From Catenulispora pinistramenti (GTDB lineage: Bacteria; Actinomycetota; Actinomycetes; Streptomycetales; Catenulisporaceae), in contig NZ_JAAFYZ010000007.1 in assembly GCF_018274385.1 (NCBI RefSeq), positions 45,713 to 109,712 on the forward strand: a stretch of 64,000 nucleotides of DNA, in the 5' to 3' direction. The notes beneath the pieces are model-generated. The model had not been told where the DNA came from. It searched no databases and saw only the letters and a list, made by a program, of their open reading frames with translations. Shown piece after piece: positions 36,299-45,088 of this stretch. A program made the position numbers and the translations under genes. How positions within the stretch are numbered: position 1 is the stretch's first letter; each line of letters opens with the position of its first letter.

Positions 36299-36874
36299 TC
36301 AGCAGACGTACTTGGCCTCCAGCCGCTCCAACGTGAGCTCTAGCCAGGCGATGTACGCCGAAGTCGAGGCGTAGCCCTGTTCGTGCGTCAGGGTGTGGAC
36401 CTCGCGGGCCCATTCCGGGTCGATCTGTGAGAACTCCGGCTGCAACACGGTGTGGCGGGCGTCGTAGCCGGGCACCCGCGGTCCGCCGCGCTGGGCGCGG
36501 CGGTAGTCCAGTTCGGTGCGCAGCAGCTCGATCGCGATCTGCGGGTCCAGTTGGCCACCGAACAGAAAGCGGAGCTTGAAATCCGGGTCCATCGGGCGCG
36601 GCGAAGGCTCGTAGGGAGCGCGCGCCCACTCCTCAAGGGCTTGTTCCCCGGCCTCGGTCAGGGTGTAGACCTTGGCGTCCGGTGCCCCGTCGCGCGGATC
36701 CGTCTCGAACTGGATCCACCCTTGTTCGGCGAGTTTGGCCAGTCGGCGGTAGATGTGCGGCAGCTGCACTCCGAAACCGACGTACCGGCCCGGCCCTTCC
36801 ATCCAGCGCCGCAGGTCGTAGCCGGACATCCGGTGCAGCGCCAGCATTCCGAGGATGACGTAATCAAGAGGCAT
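36299..36874 (-). CDS. PadR-family repressor 2
   Basis: PadR protein of 191 aa. The winged helix (DYVILGMLALHRMSGYDLRRW, LPHIYRRLAKLAEQGWIQFE) and the dimerisation domain (SPRPMDPDFKLRFLFGGQL) align along their length with PadR 1 of the sulfatase locus. The ATG at 36874 is preferred over a start 18 codons upstream because family members begin with MPLDYVILG. I find no ATGT-N8-ACAT site in its upstream region, so it may control another target or share the sites of PadR 1. Confidence 0.87.
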   Translation of the reverse strand: MPLDYVILGMLALHRMSGYDLRRWMEGPGRYVGFGVQLPHIYRRLAKLAEQGWIQFETDPRDGAPDAKVYTLTEAGEQALEEWARAPYEPSPRPMDPDFKLRFLFGGQLDPQIAIELLRTELDYRRAQRGGPRVPGYDARHTVLQPEFSQIDPEWAREVHTLTHEQGYASTSAYIAWLELTLERLEAKYVC

Positions 36875-37008
36875 CGGCGTTCGCGGCTTTCTGTACTGGC
36901 CGCGCTGGCGGTCTCGTGAGTGGGTCACCCGGTTGCCGTTGCGGTACGACCGTCTTCATGCGGTGCTCCTGTCAGTGGTGTCGCAAAGTTCGAAGAACGG
37001 ATGCCGCC

Positions 37009-37812
37009 CTATCCGGCTCCACGTGCCGTTTTCAGATGTTCCAGCAGGAAACCGGCGGCGACGTCGGCGGTTGCGGCGCACCAGTCGACGCCGTCGGCGT
37101 TGTCGACGCCATCGGCGTTGGCAGCTCCGGGGTTGAAGAAGCCGTGATCGGCGCCGTCATACTCCACCAGCCGGCACCGGTTCCCGGCCGCGACCATCGC
37201 CTGCTGGAACCTTCTGGCCTGCCCGATCGGCACGACACGGTCCGCGGTGCCGTGCTGGATCAGGCATGGCGGCGCTCCCGGACCCACCATCGCCATCGGC
37301 GACAGGGCGCCCGCGGCGGCCGCGTCCAGGCCCAGCACCGTGTACAGCGGCTGGTCCGAACCGGTCAGGGCCGGCAGCGGCGCCCGCAGATCCAGCGCCG
37401 GATTGAACAGGGCCAAAGCCCCGGCGCCGACCCCGCGCGACAGCACGGCGGCCAAGGCCAGTTGCCCGCCGGCCGAACCCCCGCCCAGCCCGATCCGCTC
37501 CGGGCCCAGGCCGTATCCGGCGGCCAGGGCGGTGAAGAACCCCGCCGCGGCCACCGCGTCGTCCACGCAATCAGCCAGGCTCGCCGCGCCCTGCCCCAGC
37601 AGCCGGTATCCGGCGGAGGCCACGAGCAGTCCCCGATCGGCCAGCATCCGGCCGTGGGCGTCGAACATCGCCGGACCGCCGGCCAGCCAACCTCCACCGT
37701 GGAACAGCAGCACCGCGCCCCGGGGCGCCCCGGCTGTGGAGAACAACCGCAACGGCAGTTCCTGGCCGCCGGGCGAGGGATAGAAGGTCTGACTCAACAC
37801 ACTCTCCGCCAT
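37009..37812 (-). CDS. Alpha/beta hydrolase, HSL-type esterase
   Basis: Carboxylesterase-like protein of 267 aa. HGGGW is the oxyanion motif, GGGSAGGQLALAA holds the nucleophile Ser, and HGTADRVVP with ADHGFF supply Asp and His. Near the C-terminus a tandem hexapeptide (NADGVD twice) comes from a short DNA repeat. The ATG at 37812 has a G-rich site at proper distance; an ATG three codons earlier overlaps the preceding membrane-protein stop. The two genes form a small operon. Substrate unknown. Confidence 0.85.
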   Translation of the reverse strand: MAESVLSQTFYPSPGGQELPLRLFSTAGAPRGAVLLFHGGGWLAGGPAMFDAHGRMLADRGLLVASAGYRLLGQGAASLADCVDDAVAAAGFFTALAAGYGLGPERIGLGGGSAGGQLALAAVLSRGVGAGALALFNPALDLRAPLPALTGSDQPLYTVLGLDAAAAGALSPMAMVGPGAPPCLIQHGTADRVVPIGQARRFQQAMVAAGNRCRLVEYDGADHGFFNPGAANADGVDNADGVDWCAATADVAAGFLLEHLKTARGAG

Positions 37813-37813
37813 T

Positions 37814-38293
37814 TCAGACATCCCCCCGGTCCAAGGCCGGCACAGGCACCCGCAGCTGGGCGCCGGGCCGGTTGTGCCGCCGGTGCAGCACCGGCCCGAT
37901 CACCGCGATCGCCACGCCCAGCCCCACCCCGACCACGAGCTGCGCACTGTCCGCGGACACCCAGCGGTGCAGCAGATACTCCACGCCCAGCGCCACCGCG
38001 ACCAGCACCAGTTTGGCCCCGACCAGCGCACGCACCGGGAACCCCCCGGGCTGCCGACCGCCGCGCCGCCCACGCAGCCAGCGCACCAGCTCCGCCACCG
38101 TCACCAGCAGCAACATGGTCACCAGCACCTGCAGCGCATGCCGCCACGCGGGGCCGTGCGCACCGAAAGCCCAGCGCCAGCCGAAATACAGGCCGCCGCA
38201 GGCGAACACGATGCGCACCGCCCGCCTCGACAGCCCCCTGCGACTCCGCGCCGTCGTCGCGGGATCAGCGTGATCCGGCGTGGAATTCAGCAT
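37814..38293 (-). CDS. Four-helix membrane protein, unknown function
   Basis: Hydrophobic protein of 159 aa with four likely helices: AVRIVFACGGLYFGWRWAFG, ALQVLVTMLLLVTVAELV, ALVGAKLVLVAVALGVEYLL and AQLVVGVGLGVAIAVIGPVL, then a basic tail. I do not recognise the family. It is the first gene before the esterase (no gap). Its upstream region carries a striking 20-bp palindrome, so the pair is probably tightly regulated. Confidence 0.65.
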   Translation of the reverse strand: MLNSTPDHADPATTARSRRGLSRRAVRIVFACGGLYFGWRWAFGAHGPAWRHALQVLVTMLLLVTVAELVRWLRGRRGGRQPGGFPVRALVGAKLVLVAVALGVEYLLHRWVSADSAQLVVGVGLGVAIAVIGPVLHRRHNRPGAQLRVPVPALDRGDV

Positions 38294-38653
38294 GCGATCA
38301 ACTCCAGGACGTAGCAGTAGCGCCGGACCCACCAGGGCCGACGCTGCGAGCACCTGACCCAGCCGACTGCGACGCGCCGCCCAGCCTTCGGCGAAGCTCC
38401 AGGCCGACTAGATACCTAGGAATCTAGCATCGCATGCGCCATCACGCTGTAGCAGCAGCTAAGAAGAAACTATGAAGGACAAGATTGACTGAAGTGTAGA
38501 TACCTTCACACATAGCGTCTTCCCGCACCCGGGCCGCCGGCCAGTACACCCCCGACCTCGCCTCGGCGGGCCTGAACACGCGGCTGAGCCGATTCCCGAG
38601 GTTCGCCATGATCCTGACGCGCTGCTCGTGTTCGTTCTTGGCACGGAAGCCGT
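38294..38653. promoter_or_regulatory. AT-rich regulatory gap with two inverted repeats
   Basis: No gene is supported. At 38408-38427 lies CTAGATACCTAGGAATCTAG, palindromic at 18 of 20 positions, about 115 bp upstream of the membrane-protein start. A second repeat, TGAAG-N9-CTTCA at 38490-38508, contains the same TAGATACC octamer. The patch 38400-38520 is far richer in A+T than its surroundings. Regulator unknown; PadR or MarR-type proteins bind palindromes of this kind. Confidence 0.5.
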
Positions 38654-38687
38654 CTCGCCCGGACCGCTGGGGTGCGGTCCGGGCGAG
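38654..38687 (-). terminator. Hairpin terminator of the penicillin acylase gene
   Basis: Perfect 14-bp stem (CTCGCCCGGACCGC and complement) with a 6-nt loop, 22 bp after the acylase stop. No U-tract. Confidence 0.75.
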
Positions 38688-38709
38688 TGGGTGCGGTGCT
38701 TGTCAGCGC

Positions 38710-41700
38710 CTACAGGGCGTAGACCTGGAATTGGTACAGAGAGTAGCCCCAGCCGGTGGCGCGTTGGACTCCTTGCATCCGCACGTAGCGGGCAGAGGTG
38801 ACCGGGAAGCTATCGATTTCCTGGCCGCCGTGGCCGGTGGTCGTGGTGTAGACGGTGCGCCAGTTGGTGCCGTCATCGGAGACCTCGATGTTGTAGGCCT
38901 TGCCGTAGGCGGCTTGCCAGTTCAGCATCACGCGGCCGATCTGCTGGACCGAACCGAGGTCCACCTGCAGCCATTCGTTGTCGTGCCAGTTGCTGGCCCA
39001 GCGGTTGGCGCCGTTGCCCGTGACGGCGTTTTGCGCGGGGTAGCCGAGCTGGATGCTGGAGGCGGTCGCAGTGCCCGCGGCCGCCAGGTCGGAGACGTTC
39101 GCGCCGCGGTGTGCCGGGTACTGCACGACCTGCTGGAAGGTCGGGCGGTTCTGCCAGTTGCTCTGGTCGTCGGTGATGCCGCCCAGCGGGTGCTGCTGGA
39201 TGGAGTCGGCGCACCACTGGTCGCCGGCCGAGCAGACCGAGTCCGCCGGGTAGACGGTGGCCGCCGGGGTGGCGATCGCGGAAGACAGCGCCGACAGCAG
39301 AGCGGTGCGGCACGCGGTCAGGTTGCCGCCGCCGCAGTAGCTCTGCGCCAACGGGCCCTGAACCGATTCGCCGAGGACGCTGCGCAGGTCCTTGTCGACG
39401 TAGGAATACCAGCCGAGCTCATACGACGAGCCGCTGTGGCCGCCGCCGTTCGGCGATTGGTCGAGCGGCTGCACAGCCTTCATCGCGTTGTACAGGTCGG
39501 TGCCCATGCCCGGCTGGAATTCGGCTTGGAGCAGCAGCGGCCACCAGGCGTCCATGATGCGGATGGCGTCGGAGTCGGCGTAGGTCTTGCTGCCGGCCGT
39601 GGTCTCCTTGCGCTGGGCGCCGTCGGCCAGCCAGGTCTTCAGCTCGGCCACGGCGGCGGCCTGCGTCGGATCCGTCGGCGTACCGATCACCTGCAACAAC
39701 TCCGGCAGCAGCTTCTCCCCGCGCAGGTCGGTCAGCGCCGCATCCTCCATCACCTGGGTCAGGTTGGCCCGGGTCACCTTGGTGCCGGAGTTGATCAGGC
39801 CCTTGACACGGTCATCGAGCAGGTTGCTGCGGTAGATCGAACCGTCACCGAAAGTGGAGACCGAGTAGTCCTGCGCGATCTTGTTGTTCCAGGACACGTA
39901 ATAGTCCTGGTCGATGGAGTTCGGATGCGCCGCAAACGGCGTGTTGGCGACCGTGTTCGTACTCGGATCCCAATTCAGCCACTGGTGCGCGGCATCGGCG
40001 GTGATCGGCAGGTTCGGGTCGTCCTGGGCCGGGCGCGTCGGGTTCAGACCCGAGTTGTAGTAGGCCGTGTGCTGGGAGTCGACGTAGAACCAGTTGAACG
40101 TGTAGGAGACGTTCGAGGCCGCCTGCTGGAACCCGGCCGGACCGGTCACCACGCTCGGGTCGTTGAACATCTGGAAGCCGACGATCGTGTCGACCTCATG
40201 CTGGTACGTCGAACGCAACGCGGTGTACGCGACGGGTTTGCCGCCGATGGTCGCGCGTGCTTGGACGATCCCGAAGTTGGTTCTGAAAGCGATGAGTTTG
40301 TACGAGCCGACCGGTGTGCTGTCGGCGAGGGTCGGGCTCCAGGAGTCGTCCCGCTCGATCTGCTGCATCGGCGTGCACACACCGTTGTACAGATAGGCGT
40401 CGGAGTCCTTGGTCGCCGGCGTGCCATCGGTATTGCACAACGTCACAGCGAACGTGTCGATCATGTCCTGGCCGGCCGAGGTGGCACTCCAGGAGTAGTC
40501 CGCACCGCGGCCCAGCTCGACATAGAAGTTCAGACCCGCGAAGGCCGCACCCCGGGCACTGATACCAGGACCCTGAATCTCCTCCAACATCAGCAGCTGC
40601 GGAGCGAAGTAACCGGTCTGCGGGCCGAACACGGCCACCGGATTCCCGGTGTCAGTGTACTGACCCGAGACCACCAGCGCGTTGGACATGCCACGCTTGG
40701 TCTGAAGCAGGTCGGCGGGCAGCACGCCGTTTGCCATCGAGTTCGCCTGCTTGGCCAGGGCTGGATCGGCCTTGAGGTTGGCGTTGGACGTCGCCGACTT
40801 GACCGCGGCCGAACCGGTCGCCGTCGTCGAAGTCTTCGCGGAGGCACTGGTGCTGGACGCGGCCGAGCCGGTCGGGTCGAAGACCATTTGCTGCGGGGTG
40901 ACCGAGCCCGGGTCCGGCATCGCCACCCCGGAGGCGTTCGCCGGGCTGCCGTTGAACGGGAACGACTGGCCGTCATGCAGCGTCAGGTCCGCCTCGGGGT
41001 CGTTCTCCTCCCGGAAGGAGTTCCAGACCGCGTCACCCTGAGCGGTCCCGTACTTGGCCTCGGCCGCCTCCTTCACCAGCGCGGAGGCGACCTGATTGCC
41101 GCCGCCGGAACCGAACAACGCGCCGATCACAGTGCCGATCGCCACCAGGTCGGTGGGCTGGAAATCCTGGATGCCGGCGCCGGTGTAGACAGCGGCGTTG
41201 CCGGTGAGGTCGTACTCACCCGGGAAGACGTGGCCGGCCTTGGCGTCGGAGATGTACTGGTTCAGCCCGGCGATGTAGTCGGACACGTCCTGGTAGGCCT
41301 GCGCGCCGCGCGGTCCGCTGTTCTTCACGCGGTCGATCTGCGCCTGCAGATCGGGTTCGGTGTAGGCACCGTTGAGATAGAGGGCCTGTTCCAACTGCCG
41401 GTTACCGGCCGCGCCACCGGCGAACCCGCTGAGCTCGCCCCGGCCCAGATGCCGGAACACGTCCATCATCCACAGCCGGTCCTGCCCGGCGGCGTATCCG
41501 GCCCCGTATTCGGTACCGGCCCGCGTGGTCCCGTAGATGTGCGGGATGTCCTCGGTGTCCCGGGTGATGGTGACATCGGTACGCCCACCGGGGTTCAGGG
41601 TGCTGGTGACCTGGTTGGCCGGAACGCCGAACGAGGAGTCGTTGAAGAAGTTGCCCAACGTGCTATTGGTCAGGCCCTTATAGCCATCGACCAGACTCGC

Positions 41701-41964
41701 GTACTTGCCGAGCTGGTCATCAGTGTTGGCCGGCCGGTTCCCAGTGGCCTTGAACCACGCGATCTGCGTCGCCGTGGCGCTGCCGTTCTCCCCCGGCGGC
41801 AGGATGTCGTTGCACTGACCCAAGCAGTCGTCGGCGACACCGGACGCGGCGATCGTGGCCGGTTTCGCAGGCGCCGCCGAAGCCGACAGCGCGGGCACCG
41901 CAACGGCCCCACCCACCGCCAACACGGTCAGCGCCGCAGCTATCGTTCGGGCACGGATATGCAT
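38710..41964 (-). CDS. Secreted penicillin acylase (Ntn hydrolase S45) with discoidin domain
   Basis: Large amidase precursor of 1084 aa. Residues 1-31 form a Sec signal. The alpha-chain region includes DIPHIYGTTRAGTEYGAGYA. A Ser/Thr/Ala-rich linker (about 366-400) precedes the self-cleavage site: Ser427 in KRGMSNALVVSGQ should become the N-terminal nucleophile of the beta chain. A Met stands where Gly is common just before it. The C-terminal 130 residues form an F5/8-type C (CBM32) domain (NEWLQVDLGSVQQIGRVMLNW, ARYVRMQGV). S45 enzymes cleave amide-linked acyl chains such as beta-lactam side chains or homoserine lactones. Transcribed alone with its own terminator. Confidence 0.88.
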   Translation of the reverse strand: MHIRARTIAAALTVLAVGGAVAVPALSASAAPAKPATIAASGVADDCLGQCNDILPPGENGSATATQIAWFKATGNRPANTDDQLGKYASLVDGYKGLTNSTLGNFFNDSSFGVPANQVTSTLNPGGRTDVTITRDTEDIPHIYGTTRAGTEYGAGYAAGQDRLWMMDVFRHLGRGELSGFAGGAAGNRQLEQALYLNGAYTEPDLQAQIDRVKNSGPRGAQAYQDVSDYIAGLNQYISDAKAGHVFPGEYDLTGNAAVYTGAGIQDFQPTDLVAIGTVIGALFGSGGGNQVASALVKEAAEAKYGTAQGDAVWNSFREENDPEADLTLHDGQSFPFNGSPANASGVAMPDPGSVTPQQMVFDPTGSAASSTSASAKTSTTATGSAAVKSATSNANLKADPALAKQANSMANGVLPADLLQTKRGMSNALVVSGQYTDTGNPVAVFGPQTGYFAPQLLMLEEIQGPGISARGAAFAGLNFYVELGRGADYSWSATSAGQDMIDTFAVTLCNTDGTPATKDSDAYLYNGVCTPMQQIERDDSWSPTLADSTPVGSYKLIAFRTNFGIVQARATIGGKPVAYTALRSTYQHEVDTIVGFQMFNDPSVVTGPAGFQQAASNVSYTFNWFYVDSQHTAYYNSGLNPTRPAQDDPNLPITADAAHQWLNWDPSTNTVANTPFAAHPNSIDQDYYVSWNNKIAQDYSVSTFGDGSIYRSNLLDDRVKGLINSGTKVTRANLTQVMEDAALTDLRGEKLLPELLQVIGTPTDPTQAAAVAELKTWLADGAQRKETTAGSKTYADSDAIRIMDAWWPLLLQAEFQPGMGTDLYNAMKAVQPLDQSPNGGGHSGSSYELGWYSYVDKDLRSVLGESVQGPLAQSYCGGGNLTACRTALLSALSSAIATPAATVYPADSVCSAGDQWCADSIQQHPLGGITDDQSNWQNRPTFQQVVQYPAHRGANVSDLAAAGTATASSIQLGYPAQNAVTGNGANRWASNWHDNEWLQVDLGSVQQIGRVMLNWQAAYGKAYNIEVSDDGTNWRTVYTTTTGHGGQEIDSFPVTSARYVRMQGVQRATGWGYSLYQFQVYAL

Positions 41965-42130
41965 GCTCGTTCTCCATTTCGAGGATGTCACGGCGCTACC
42001 TGCCTCGAAGCCTAGGAAAACGCGGCCAGGACCGGTCCTGGAAGGTTCCAGGATTGACGCCCCCCCGCCGACGGAAATCAGCGGACTTATTCTGTTGGCT
42101 CTGCGCAGGGCCAGCTGAAAGGCTCCCCGC

Positions 42131-42682
42131 ATGGCGATGCTGATTCTGACCGTCGGCCTACAGGGCGCGGGAAAGACCACGCGGGCCCGGCAGTTGGCCG
42201 CGAAACTGAACGCGCTGCGACTCACCCCGGATGAGTGGATGATCCCGCTCTTCGGAGAGCCGGAGGCGGACGGAAAACGTGACGTCCTGGAGGGACAGCT
42301 GCTGAAGCTCGCACTTGAGGCACTGCGGCTGGGGACCGCCGTCGTCCTGGACTTCGGCTGCTGGTCACGCGATGAGCGCTACGCGATCCGGCATTTGGTG
42401 GAGGATGCAGGCGGCTCGTTCGAACTCGCCTACCTGCCCGTGGACGAAAAGACCCAACGGGACCGGGTCGCCCACCGGCAAGCGACCGCACCGCACGAGA
42501 CGTTCCCGATGTCCGACCAGGAGTTGGCCGACGCGAGGGCCTTCTTCCAGGAACCCGATGACGCCGAACTCTCCACCGGGGAGATCATCGATCCGCCAAA
42601 GGGCTGGCAGACCTGGAGTGAATGGGCAGCCGACCGGTGGCCGTCGTTCGGCGACGACCACCGTCCGCCCGCTCCCGCCTGA
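42131..42682 (+). CDS. P-loop kinase-like ATPase
   Basis: Small nucleotide-binding protein of 183 aa. Walker A is VGLQGAGKTTRARQLA at the N-terminus; then comes LTPDEWMIPLFG and a Walker-B-like VVLDFGCWSRDER. This matches predicted kinases of the AAA_33 group (related to zeta toxins and small-molecule phosphotransferases). No partner antitoxin is visible. It is divergent from the acylase gene and convergent with the thioesterase. Substrate unknown. Confidence 0.78.
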   Translation: MAMLILTVGLQGAGKTTRARQLAAKLNALRLTPDEWMIPLFGEPEADGKRDVLEGQLLKLALEALRLGTAVVLDFGCWSRDERYAIRHLVEDAGGSFELAYLPVDEKTQRDRVAHRQATAPHETFPMSDQELADARAFFQEPDDAELSTGEIIDPPKGWQTWSEWAADRWPSFGDDHRPPAPA

Positions 42683-42736
42683 CACCCCGCGCGGAACGCC
42701 GCCGACCGTCGCCGAACACGCCGTCACGGCTTCCGG

Positions 42737-43153
42737 CTACGCGGGTGCTTCGAGGTATTTCTCGAGCAGAGCACGCTCCTCGGCGGTGAGCCGCCTGGGA
42801 CGGCCGGCGTCGTGGTTGAACGGCGCGATGACGGTCGAGGCTGTGGCGAAGAGCTTGTCGCCGTCCTTGACCTGGTAGTCGATGGTGACCATGGCGGCCT
42901 GGAGCTGTGTCACCCAGGTCTGCACGTCGACCGGCCGGTCGCGATAGACGAGCGGCTGCTTGTAGTCGATCGTGTGGCGGATGACGACCGGGTCGCCACG
43001 GAACAAGGGGTTCTCGTCGTCGACGATCGCCAGAGGCGCCAGGAGGTCGCGCCGCGCTTCTTCCAGATAGCGCAGGTAGGCCACGTTGTTGATGACGCCG
43101 TACATGTCCATGTCGGCCCAGCGCAGCGGGCAGCGATAAAGGTGTCGGGCCAC
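42737..43153 (-). CDS. Hot-dog acyl thioesterase (4HBT type)
   Basis: Thioesterase of 138 aa. The catalytic start is RWADMDMYGVINNVAYLRYLEEARRD, where the 4HBT family places the key Asp (Asp16 region), and VIRHTIDYKQPLVYRD follows. The GTG start has AAGGAG upstream and lies 2 bp after the flavoprotein gene. As the last gene of the ketosynthase-flavoprotein-thioesterase operon it probably releases the finished acyl chain from carrier protein or CoA. It marks the left edge of the biosynthetic cluster. Confidence 0.85.
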   Translation of the reverse strand: MARHLYRCPLRWADMDMYGVINNVAYLRYLEEARRDLLAPLAIVDDENPLFRGDPVVIRHTIDYKQPLVYRDRPVDVQTWVTQLQAAMVTIDYQVKDGDKLFATASTVIAPFNHDAGRPRRLTAEERALLEKYLEAPA

Positions 43154-43155
43154 GG

Positions 43156-45057
43156 CTATCGGGCTCCTTCTTCGATCGGGTCCGGCCGGCCGGGGCCGGT
43201 CAGCTCGTTGTAGGCGGTCATGTAGTCGTCAGCGGCGATGGGTGCGCGAAGCAACTGCGGCGACAGCTGGAATCCGTTGATGAGCATCGGGATCCGCGGT
43301 CGCAGGGTTTCGCAGAGCTCGTCGGCGGCGGCCGGAATCGCCTCGACCTGAGCGGCGTCGAGTACGCCTCGCGCGAGGTACCATCCGGCGTCACGCTGGA
43401 TCTCGTCGAGACCGTAGAGTGCCGCGAGCGACCGCAACGCCTGGCTCACCGCGGTGGTTCGAGCGTCGTCGGCCGCGGCCAGGGCACACTCCAGCGCCGC
43501 TGCGACACCTTCGAGGCGGGCCATCGCCAAGGCGTTGTTGACATTGCGGTTCCAGGAATCGAAGTACGGCTCCCGCCGATCGGCGTCCATCGCCTTGCGT
43601 ACCGCCTGCCGAAGCCAGTGCACCCGGTATCGGAGGCATTCCAGGTGCAGGGCCGGATCCCGGATGTCGCGGCCTCGCGGATCCGGTGCCTGTGCCTGTG
43701 CCTGTGGTGCGAGTCCGCCGCCGGGCCGGGCGACCTGTCGGCCCGCGGTGGCGGCCAGCAGCACCTGGCTGTCGCCTTCGGCGGTGACCGCGCTCTGCAG
43801 GAAGATCCCGTAGTCGGCGATCCGGTTGACGCTGAACATGCCTTGCGCACCGCACCGTTCGCGGCACACGGCCGCGACGTCGCTCATCTCCCAGGTCGTC
43901 AGCGCCTTGGTGATGGAGATCAGGGTATTGAGATCGGCGTCGACGACACCGCGCCGATCGACGTACTCGCGCTTGGCCCGGTTCACCAAGAAGGTCATGG
44001 CATAGACCTTCGCCAGCGCGGTGAACAGGGGCAACTGGTGGCTGCGGTATTCGATGACCGGCATGTCGTTACGGCCGGGAGCGTTGGTCACCCGCTGGAG
44101 CGCGTAACGCAGCGCGATATAGACGCTGGCTCGGCCGAGTGAGACCGAAGCGGCGGACACGCAGATCCGGCCCGGCTGGTTGCGGCTCATGGCCCGCAGG
44201 AAGCGCGTGCGCGGATTGGCGACGGACGGATGGAACACGCCGTCCTCGGTGAACTCGCCCATGTCCCCGGTGAGCAGACTCCGCCGCGGGATACGAATAT
44301 GGTCGAACCAGGTCAGACCGTTGTCCAGACCCATCGCGGGCTTCTCCGGGCACAGCGCGGCCCGGACACCCTCGGCCGGGCCGTCCGGGCCGCTGATCCT
44401 GACCACGAACGGGAAGACACCGTAGTCCTGGCCGGCCGACTTCAGGCGGGCCAGGACGACGGCGAGCTTCGGGATGTCGGTGAACCCGCTGTAGGGCATG
44501 TGTTTTTGGGCCGGCACATCCGGCGTGTTCAGCACGAAGGTGTTCGTCCGGCCGTCGTAGACAGCCTCGGTCCGCAGCGCCGCGACGTTGTTGCCGTAGC
44601 CGAGTTCGGTGGCCATGTAGGGGCCGAACGAGCTGAGGCTGTCCAGTTCCTCGATGTAGTCGGCCAAGTCCTCACGGCCGGCGCTGTGCTCGATCAGCGT
44701 GCCGAAGCAGAGGTTGTAGTGGACGGCCAGCACGGGGAAGGTCGAGATGTCCAGCAACGTGGTCCACTCGGTGAGAGCGAACAGGCGCCGCGGGTCGCGA
44801 AGCACGTCGGCGGGCCGTTCCAACCGGCCGTGCACGAACCGGCTACGCCGGTAGGCCAGCCGGCCGGCCTGGTTCAACGTCAGGTCGCGGTGGTGATCGA
44901 AGATCGGGTCGAACAGCAGCGCCCTGATGTCTTCGTGCACGCCGGCATACGTTCCGTCGTACACGAGCCGAGTCAGATCCGCGCTGTCGGGATCGGGGTC
45001 CGGCCCGGCCGGGGACGCGGACGCGGACGCGGGCCGCTGATCCGTATCGGAGGTCAT
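43156..45057 (-). CDS. Acyl-CoA oxidase/dehydrogenase-like flavoprotein
   Basis: Flavoprotein of 633 aa with the long layout of acyl-CoA oxidases. FGPYMATELGYGNNVAALRTEAVYD corresponds to the mid-domain flavin and substrate contact region, followed by TDIPKLAVVLARL and GLTWFDHIRIPR. The helical C-terminal part has CRERCGAQGMFSVNRI and LQSAVTAEGDSQVLL, equivalent to the FAD-binding EGD segment of ACOX enzymes. A low-complexity N-terminus (SASASPAGPDPDPDS) precedes it. It lies 31 bp after the ketosynthase gene. It should introduce a double bond into, or oxidise, the cluster's acyl intermediate. Confidence 0.83.
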   Translation of the reverse strand: MTSDTDQRPASASASPAGPDPDPDSADLTRLVYDGTYAGVHEDIRALLFDPIFDHHRDLTLNQAGRLAYRRSRFVHGRLERPADVLRDPRRLFALTEWTTLLDISTFPVLAVHYNLCFGTLIEHSAGREDLADYIEELDSLSSFGPYMATELGYGNNVAALRTEAVYDGRTNTFVLNTPDVPAQKHMPYSGFTDIPKLAVVLARLKSAGQDYGVFPFVVRISGPDGPAEGVRAALCPEKPAMGLDNGLTWFDHIRIPRRSLLTGDMGEFTEDGVFHPSVANPRTRFLRAMSRNQPGRICVSAASVSLGRASVYIALRYALQRVTNAPGRNDMPVIEYRSHQLPLFTALAKVYAMTFLVNRAKREYVDRRGVVDADLNTLISITKALTTWEMSDVAAVCRERCGAQGMFSVNRIADYGIFLQSAVTAEGDSQVLLAATAGRQVARPGGGLAPQAQAQAPDPRGRDIRDPALHLECLRYRVHWLRQAVRKAMDADRREPYFDSWNRNVNNALAMARLEGVAAALECALAAADDARTTAVSQALRSLAALYGLDEIQRDAGWYLARGVLDAAQVEAIPAAADELCETLRPRIPMLINGFQLSPQLLRAPIAADDYMTAYNELTGPGRPDPIEEGAR

Positions 45058-45088
45058 CGGTCTTCCCTTCGCAGTGTTCGCCGTCGGA

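Noticed and set aside
38608..42015. 1135-codon plus-strand open frame opposite the penicillin acylase
   Set aside because: Arg/Val/Gly-rich without domain motifs, and fully antisense to a gene with signal peptide, Ntn site and discoidin domain.
42131..42682. Zeta-type toxin of a toxin-antitoxin pair
   Set aside because: A P-loop is present, but no small epsilon-like antitoxin gene lies next to it.
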